The position numbers were made by a program, and so were the translations under genes. A stretch of DNA of 64,000 nt from Ceriagrion tenellum (taxonomy: Eukaryota; Arthropoda; Insecta; Odonata; Coenagrionidae): NCBI GenBank assembly GCA_963169105.1, contig OY720643.1, forward strand, positions 22,168,373 to 22,232,372, written 5' to 3'. How positions within the stretch are numbered: the first letter of the stretch is position 1; every line of letters begins with the position of its first letter. A model generated the notes under the pieces. It worked only from the letters and a program-made list of their open reading frames with translations, made no database searches and had not been told where the DNA came from. Shown piece by piece: positions 58,180 through 64,000 of this stretch.

Positions 58180-58349
58180 GGTCTTAGGCCTTGGTAGATA
58201 TATATAGACAACTCTTTACCAGTCGTGGCATTCACCTCTGCCATGAAGATGATATTCGAGTAGAATATCGAAACGTCCGCCAACATGACTTATTTCGACA
58301 TTTTCATTTGAATACTTACAATTTCTGTCATGTAAAACTATATTATTGC
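58180..58349 (+). mobile_element. Penelope-like terminal region
   Basis: TATATATAGACAACTC (TATA-like) is followed by CTGCCATGAAGATGATATTC, GAGTAGAATATCGAAACGTC and CGCCAACATGACTTATTTCG, the promoter plus 'GAAGATG...CGAAACGTC' arrangement of Penelope-like termini. The last part is the duplicated CTTATTT...ATTATTGC segment shared with 57935-57998. Confidence 0.5.
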
Positions 58350-58547
58350 ACTGTCGCGCAGTGAAAATTCAACTAAGAACAAATAAGTTAACCCGAAGGA
58401 CCGAGAATGACTTTAAACAAATGTATATATTTCAAACAAATAACAATATTTCACCCTTTTTCATTAAGTATACAAATAATACATTGGGGCAAGAGAATGA
58501 AACTTAGCTGTCAGTCCATGTCCATGGTCCGTCCTTGGCACTCACAC

Positions 58548-58569
58548 GGGAATGGGGGGGAGGGGGGGG
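58548..58569 (+). other. G-quadruplex candidate
   Basis: GGGAATGGGGGGGAGGGGGG plus two more G provides four or more G-triplets with short loops on the plus strand. Confidence 0.7.
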
Positions 58570-58776
58570 CAGTTTGCAACTATGCACTTTGGGGATTCAC
58601 TAGGGACTGCTGCCGACGACTGGTCTACTGGGCTTACGCACACACACACAAAAAACGAGAGCGTCTCGCGCACAGTCATAATAACTACGCCCTCCAGTGG
58701 CAGTTATCTTAACTAAAAAATATGAAAAATTACGAAACATGCACCATTAATAATTTAATATTTAATTCATGTGCCT

Positions 58777-58858
58777 CACAGCTGATGAAATTAAAACATA
58801 TATTTCGAATATGGTCTATATAATGATTAGGGAACTATCTCGCTTGCACTGCCTTAAG
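58777..58858 (+). repeat. Copy of the 58023-58104 repeat
   Basis: ATGAAATTAAAACATATATT, ATATGGTCTATATAATGATT and ACTATCTCGCTTGCACT parallel the 58023-58104 copy with about a dozen differences by eye. Confidence 0.85.
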
Positions 58859-58864
58859 TTGGGT

Positions 58865-59480
58865 GTATCTTATCGTTCTAGCCCGCGCCCCTCGGCTGCG
58901 CCCAAGTTCACTCCCCTTAACTCCTGGCCAACGACGCATCGGGGGGCGCTAGCTCGCGGGACGTTACGCTCCATTGACTTTCGATGCGCCGTTAACGACG
59001 GATCGTTAGAGAGGGAGACGCATTGATGCGAAAAGCGTGGGCGAGCCCATTGATGGCGAATGAAATACTTTCGCAAATAGTGCGCCGCGAGCCATTTCCC
59101 AGACGAGCCGTAACCAACGCTACCGTACGCTACATCCGGCCGATTAAAATCTTTACGGCCCCGTGTAATGCCGTGCAGTTGTGGAGGATAAGTACCCATT
59201 GGCGATTATAATTTACAGCCGTTCCCCGGCGCGTTGCAGTCGTTATGCCGGTCCTTTATAAGAGAAAGGGGGTTTGAGGATTAACATAATCTCGCGGCAC
59301 TTAATTTCCCAGTTTAGATCGTGTCATTTTAATTTTTAGTGGTCCCCTTAGAGCAAAGCAAAATGGGGCTTTCGGGAATTTGAGCTGAAAAAAGAGCGAT
59401 GGAATCGGCCGTTTCTGCAATGGAATCATTGGACCACTCCGCTGGCGATTCTCCTACGTGAACATTAACGATATGTGGCC
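58865..59480. promoter_or_regulatory. Largest GC-rich block; candidate conserved noncoding DNA
   Basis: About 600 bp, with many CpGs and balanced composition. Short frames on both strands (58769-59026, 59023-59211 plus; 58870-59199 minus) have no domains. Long non-repetitive stretches such as GGCCGATTAAAATCTTTACG and CCAGTTTAGATCGTGTCATT look like developmental conserved elements. It could alternatively be a promoter or an untranslated first exon. Confidence 0.25.
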
Positions 59481-59920
59481 CCGATAAAACTCCATCGTTA
59501 ACCTATGTGACGGAAAATAATTCGTATTCGATAATATAATCGGTTTTGAACTCTGCAATCAAAAAGAATGAGCAAGAGTAAATATGATTTATCGCTTTGA
59601 TACTCATTTCCCCAGAAAAATTCCATTTTGGTGCCTGTTATATTTTATGCCTTTTATGATATGATTTCAATGCCTTCATTTTGCACTGCGTGGCAAAAAA
59701 TATGAATCATCCTTTACAAACTTTATAGCATCCAGATTTTCAACCGTAATAAGGAACATTTTAAGTCGAATTGAAAAATTCCCCTTCATTATAAATAGTT
59801 ATGTCCAGAAAAATGTAATTGGACAAAGAATAACTCAATATAAACTGCAAGCTGAAAAAATTGAAGAGATAAACAGCCATATTTGTTCATTATTACGGTG
59901 AGGTTCGTTATAAACCGTAA

Positions 59921-60003
59921 TCGTTTATGATAGTCCATCTGTTACAGTTAAAAACGGTATTAATATGACATTAGATCTAAGTAAAATTAGTTGTTAATTG
60001 ATT
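59921..60003 (+). repeat. 83-bp direct repeat, copy 1
   Basis: TCGTTTATGATAGTCCATCT to GTTAATTGATT aligns without gaps to 60403-60485. Confidence 0.85.
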
Positions 60004-60324
60004 CATATAAAGTTAAACTTCCATTTTTCTAATTCATAAATTATATCATTCAAAAATATTACTCAAAATGATTTATTACTCTTTTCTGAATAATCTCGCA
60101 GTAACATAAGGATTAATTTGAATTATGCCCGTTTTACATCGAGTGGTATAATACCATCCCTTCCTTCTATCATAATCATAATCATAATAATCATAATACC
60201 ATACCTTCATTCTATGCGTACAGCACTATAGTTAAATGTGCTATAGTTAAAATGCATTTCATTCTATGCGTACATTTGCAAAATTTGTCGTTTATAAGTG
60301 AACCCGAGTGTTTGGATCAGAGTG

Positions 60325-60380
60325 AATGGAATAAAGAAGGAAATCAAAGAAAGAAAGATGATTTCCTTCTTTATTCCATT
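60325..60380. repeat. Perfect 22-bp hairpin, 12-base purine loop
   Basis: The arm beginning AATGGAATAAAGAAGGAAAT (60325-60346) is exactly complementary to 60359-60380; loop AAGAAAGAAAGA. It sits 22 bp upstream of copy 2 of the 83-bp repeat. Confidence 0.97.
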
Positions 60381-60402
60381 TTTTGTTTCTTTTGTAAATT
60401 GA

Positions 60403-60485
60403 TCGTTCATGATAGTCCATTTGTTATAATTAAAAAAGGTATGAAAATGACATTAGTTCTATTTAACATTAGCTGTTAATTGATT
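60403..60485 (+). repeat. 83-bp direct repeat, copy 2
   Basis: Second copy (TCGTTCATGATAGTCCATTT...), the same length as copy 1 and 482 bp downstream. Probably a dispersed or locally duplicated element. Confidence 0.85.
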
Positions 60486-61929
60486 TATGTCATGTAAAAC
60501 ACCAGTATCGCTATGCCATGTGGAACGATTATAGAGCTGTATTCTCATCAATTACGGCATTGGTTACTCGTACTTGCCAGTAAAAATAATGGACGTATCC
60601 ACTTCCAATGTGAGCCACCTCGATTTCACACAGTTCTCCAGAATTTCTGCATTTGCATCGCTTTTAGCTCTAATTTGGACCGTAAGACCGCAACTTTACG
60701 AATCAAATTATGGCGTGCGTTGCGAGAAACAACTACAAAGAGAAAGTCGTTCAAGCCCAAAGAAAGAAAGAAAGAGCTCGTTTGAGAATTGATTATTTTG
60801 ATACTTAGTTAAATTTTGCAGTTTTTGTGCAATTGTTTCAATATTCTATGCTACGCAAGGTCCTTATTAATACTTCTTTTATGATTAGTGTTTTTAGAAG
60901 CCCTTCAAGTGTTTCCTCTGCTCCAAGAGTAGAATGGTTGTCCTTGAGAGAGCGGAACGCACGCTCGGTGGTGGGACAAACCACATTTCCTCTAAATAAT
61001 TGCCATCCTTTCCTTTGTCTTGCTTGAACACTGCAAAAAAACGCTACCACAGTATCGAAGATTTTTCTTCATTGTGTATCGTTGAATGGGAAAGAATGCA
61101 GAATACGTCGGAGGATTGATATGTGGATCTTTCCTTTCCATCCAGTGGATGTTTCCTTGAGTTCAATGGACAATTTCTAAACATTTTATGCATTTTAGAG
61201 ACAATCCGAAGTTGCGTATATTGTTATGTTTTTTGTTCGATAAGCATTGCATTCCTCTAGTGCAAATTATTTTAATATCATCAAACTTGTCACAAAATGG
61301 TAGGCCTTGCATTCTTTAATAATGTATAATATTTACTCATTTAACCGAGGTTTTGCCAATTCATTCTATTTCCCTGGGATATAAATTCAACAAACATATT
61401 TTTTAACCATGATTTATGACTAGGAATTCACGAAACATGAAGTTGATTACAAACATATCAGTTCAAAAAAGTACGTCCTATATTCATTTACTGATGAGTA
61501 TCTGCCGCTAATTTCTTGGGCTGGGACCATTAAATTATATTTTATGGATAATTTGGCAATATAGTACCTCCTGAAAAGATAAATACTTATAAAAACAAGA
61601 AATATGGAGCATTAAAAACCTGAATATCATTAGTTCGTTTATAAATAATGACTGGAACTTTTGCCATCAGTATTAACGGGATGACTCCATAAATTTTTTC
61701 ATCCACCGTCTCCAGAAACTCAGGTAATTAATTGCACTCCAAACTCTATAGATTAAAGGTACGGTTATTCCGTATCTCCATATTTGATCATCATTGCACC
61801 ACCCAGGAAATTCTAGTCGGGCGAGGCGAGGATGACGCTGCAATCGCTTCGCAATCTCACCGCGATGATTTGGCAGGCCGGTTTTCAAAGGCTTCCTTCA
61901 GAATAGCTTCATTGGTGCGGTAGACAAAA
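60486..61929. other. No gene recognised
   Basis: Frames 60513-60792, 60827-61050 and 61673-61923 show no domain. Otherwise AT-rich. Confidence 0.45.
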
Positions 61930-62170
61930 GCAGTAGCCAAACCAAGCCAAGCTAACGGAGAAATTATTGAGCGGTGCTAGGAGCTTCCTTTGATTCTATA
62001 GTGAACGGCAGCACCTTGTAAAATGTTGGGCACGTCGTACCCACACGTACCGCGGAGTTGTATTTATGACCACAGAGCGGACGAAACTCATAGAAAGGTC
62101 TTTAGCGTAGTCCAGATCGCGCAGTCAAGTTTTTGCCAGCGGCCATAAAATTGCGTTAATACCCTCACTG
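61930..62170. promoter_or_regulatory. Candidate conserved regulatory block
   Basis: Contains GTTGTATTTATGACCACAGA (a TTTATGACC Abd-B/Cdx-like core overlapping a Runt-type ACCACA) and GCGGCCATAAAATTGCG (another CCATAAA core) within 90 bp of balanced composition. No coding frame. Inferred from motifs only. Confidence 0.22.
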
Positions 62171-63006
62171 GAAGGAGTTTGAAAGATCGAAATGGCTGAA
62201 TAGTAGTTGACATTTACCATCCTTTCCCTCTCCAATGCATAGATTAATATATTTGCCGGAGAATACATCCCTTATAATTTTTATCCCTATTACTTTTTCC
62301 AAAGGTGAAACATCAGCGTTATAGCAGTGTGTGAATTATAAATAATATCGTGTGACTCGGGGAGGTGATCTGATACCCCGCTTCAAAGCTTTCCTAGAAC
62401 GAAAAATTAAATATGAGAAATTGAAAACTGTTTTGCATCAAAATAAATGAAGATTATGCTCAAAAATGATTTCCCCCATCACGAGAAGGCGTTTTTGCTC
62501 AAGTAAAAATCTTATCAGACAAACATGCATGCGAATTGAGGTTCTACTAAGCAGTTTTTTATAAATAAAATCTATCTTGCCAAGCAAGAGGTTAGGTCAC
62601 TTAAGATGGTTCATCCCTCTTCGATGGATGGCTTCCACTTACGTTTAATGCTTTTTTATTGAAAAGTCATGCCGGCTGCATTTGTGTTGCGAAGTGGCAG
62701 TAACCCTGCAATGCACAGAAAATTAGTGAAAATAATAATTTGGTGTTCGTACCAAATCAACGTTAAAAAGTGTTGTATTCAAAATGCTTTATTTTTTAAT
62801 GAAAATTACCAAACCAAAACTGTTGACCTGCGAAATTGTTAGTATTGGCTGGGAAATCTCCGAAAAAAAAACTAAGAGTTGTATTCATTATAAATATCGT
62901 CAACGTCCACCAAGCCTAGCCTGAAACTATTTAACCTGAAACTAGCCTAACCTGAAACTATTATAACGTGTTTTTGTAAATTATTATAATAAATCTTTTA
63001 AAAAAA
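62171..63006. other. No gene recognised
   Basis: AT-rich. A short local repeat of CCTGAAACTA (three times, 62918-62963) is the only structure noted. Confidence 0.5.
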
Positions 63007-63345
63007 TCAGAACCGCGCAGGCTCGCCTAGATGCCAAGCGCAGGACAAAAACTGTCAGGATGACAATACGCGGTCAGACCATAAACTAAGATAGTGCTAT
63101 GTAAACAAACATGCTACCATGCAGTATATTATTTACAACTTCGGATTAGTATTATTAATGCAAATGATAAATAGCACTACAATGTACTAAATTTTTCAAG
63201 AGCTATATCATGCCAGAAATTTCATGCGAAGTGAGTAGCTGTTAATGATGTAAAGATATTTAGCACAAGTGCAAAACCTACTTTACCTGGTGAGGATCAA
63301 AGTATCCTAAAACTGATATATTGAAACTATTATGGTCTCTTACTT
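63007..63345 (+). repeat. About 340-bp dispersed repeat, copy 2
   Basis: Partner of 48583-48932, 14 kb away in the same orientation. Landmarks kept are GCGCAGGACAAAA, GATGACAATACGCGGTC, ACCATGCAGTATAT, GTATTATTAATGC and GCAAAACCTACTTTACC. Confidence 0.85.
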
Positions 63346-64000
63346 TACGAGGAAAACACTTAATTCTACATCTATCGGTTCTGAAGTCTATTTCCTTAAT
63401 TTAATAGCTGTGGTCGTTTCTACCATAATAGTTTGACTCTATCAAAATATGTTAAAAGTGCGGCATAAAATAGTCCCCATAAAACTTTTGTAAAAAATGT
63501 CACCTATATTTTACCCTTATATGAGATAGAGGATCCAACTCTAATTCCCTCAACAATTCAAATTCAGTTAATTCAATGCAACAATATCCGTTGGTTTAGC
63601 AAATTATATTTGTCTCTATGTCGGATATGTACTTGAAGTTTGAGAGAGAGAGGGAGAGAAAAATGGACTTTGTTTCTACAGTGTTATTGTGCGATTTACA
63701 TTTCCTATCAATCATTTATCAGTTTCAATCATTGAATTAGTTCATTTTTTATGTCATGGATGCCACTCAGGTAACACACATTTTGGATATGGTGCCTACA
63801 AAGTTTTATTGCGGTAACTTATTTTTATTTCTTTTTACTTTGCGCAGTAAGAAATTGCTTGTATAATTATTCAAATTGCTATTTATATTTCATTTTGATT
63901 CAGGTTTTCTGGTTTTACTTTTACGGCGGCACGAATAAGTATAGTGTTTATGGATAGCTTATTGTAACACTCATTGAAATATTATCCTTGCTTGTGTAGT
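63346..64000. other. No gene recognised
   Basis: AT-rich DNA with a short GA microsatellite near 63642. Nothing else to report. Confidence 0.5.

Overview
The window looks like non-genic (intergenic or deep-intronic) DNA from an arthropod, most likely an insect with a large, repeat-rich nuclear genome. The reasons are: roughly two-thirds A+T by eye; no operons and no bacterial-type gene density; no convincing host protein-coding gene in 64 kb; a 200-base assembly gap (24605-24804); and a mix of decaying transposable elements typical of arthropods, namely CR1/Jockey-group LINEs, other LINE remnants, Penelope-like elements (PLEs), hAT MITEs, mariner, piggyBac, a Helitron and tRNA-derived SINEs. 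I cannot name the species. Most open frames are short and show no recognisable domain.

Layout. 1-10 kb: mostly unassigned AT-rich DNA with a 58-bp tandem duplication, one weak candidate exon (4.6-4.7 kb) and a 460-bp hAT-type MITE (6.4-6.8 kb). 10-15 kb: a LINE C-terminal relic, a PLE terminal region carrying its own CCAAT and TATA boxes, a homeodomain-site-rich block at 12.7 kb, and a tRNA-derived SINE preceded by an inverted copy of its own head. 15-24 kb: mostly unassigned, with a candidate regulatory block near 18.2 kb. 24.0-24.6 kb: the 3' end of a CR1/Jockey-group LINE on the minus strand, cut by the gap.

27.9-32.3 kb holds the best-preserved element, a CR1/Jockey-group LINE with a PHD-finger ORF1 and an endonuclease/reverse-transcriptase ORF2. 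ORF2 is broken by a single in-frame TGA, and the element ends in AATAAA plus a (TTA)n tail. It abuts another, older LINE relic in reverse orientation. 34.9-40.5 kb is a graveyard: mariner, a PLE GIY-YIG endonuclease, a LINE C-terminus, a PLE foldback with about 62-bp inverted arms, a tRNA-like SINE and another LINE C-terminus.

41.8-42.2 kb is a Helitron 3' end built on a 67-bp minisatellite. 43.7-45.4 kb is a probable piggyBac deletion derivative bounded by TTAACCC/GGGTTAA, with only the N-terminal part of its transposase and an apparent spliced start codon. 46-64 kb contains dispersed repeat pairs, a second hAT MITE with an 8-bp target-site duplication, more PLE-like termini, a second SINE copy, perfect hairpins, a G-quadruplex candidate and GC-richer blocks that could be conserved regulatory DNA. 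No pathway or operon is encoded. The genes that work together are the two ORFs of the 28-32 kb LINE: ORF1 is the RNA-binding/chaperone partner and ORF2 the nicking and reverse-transcribing enzyme.
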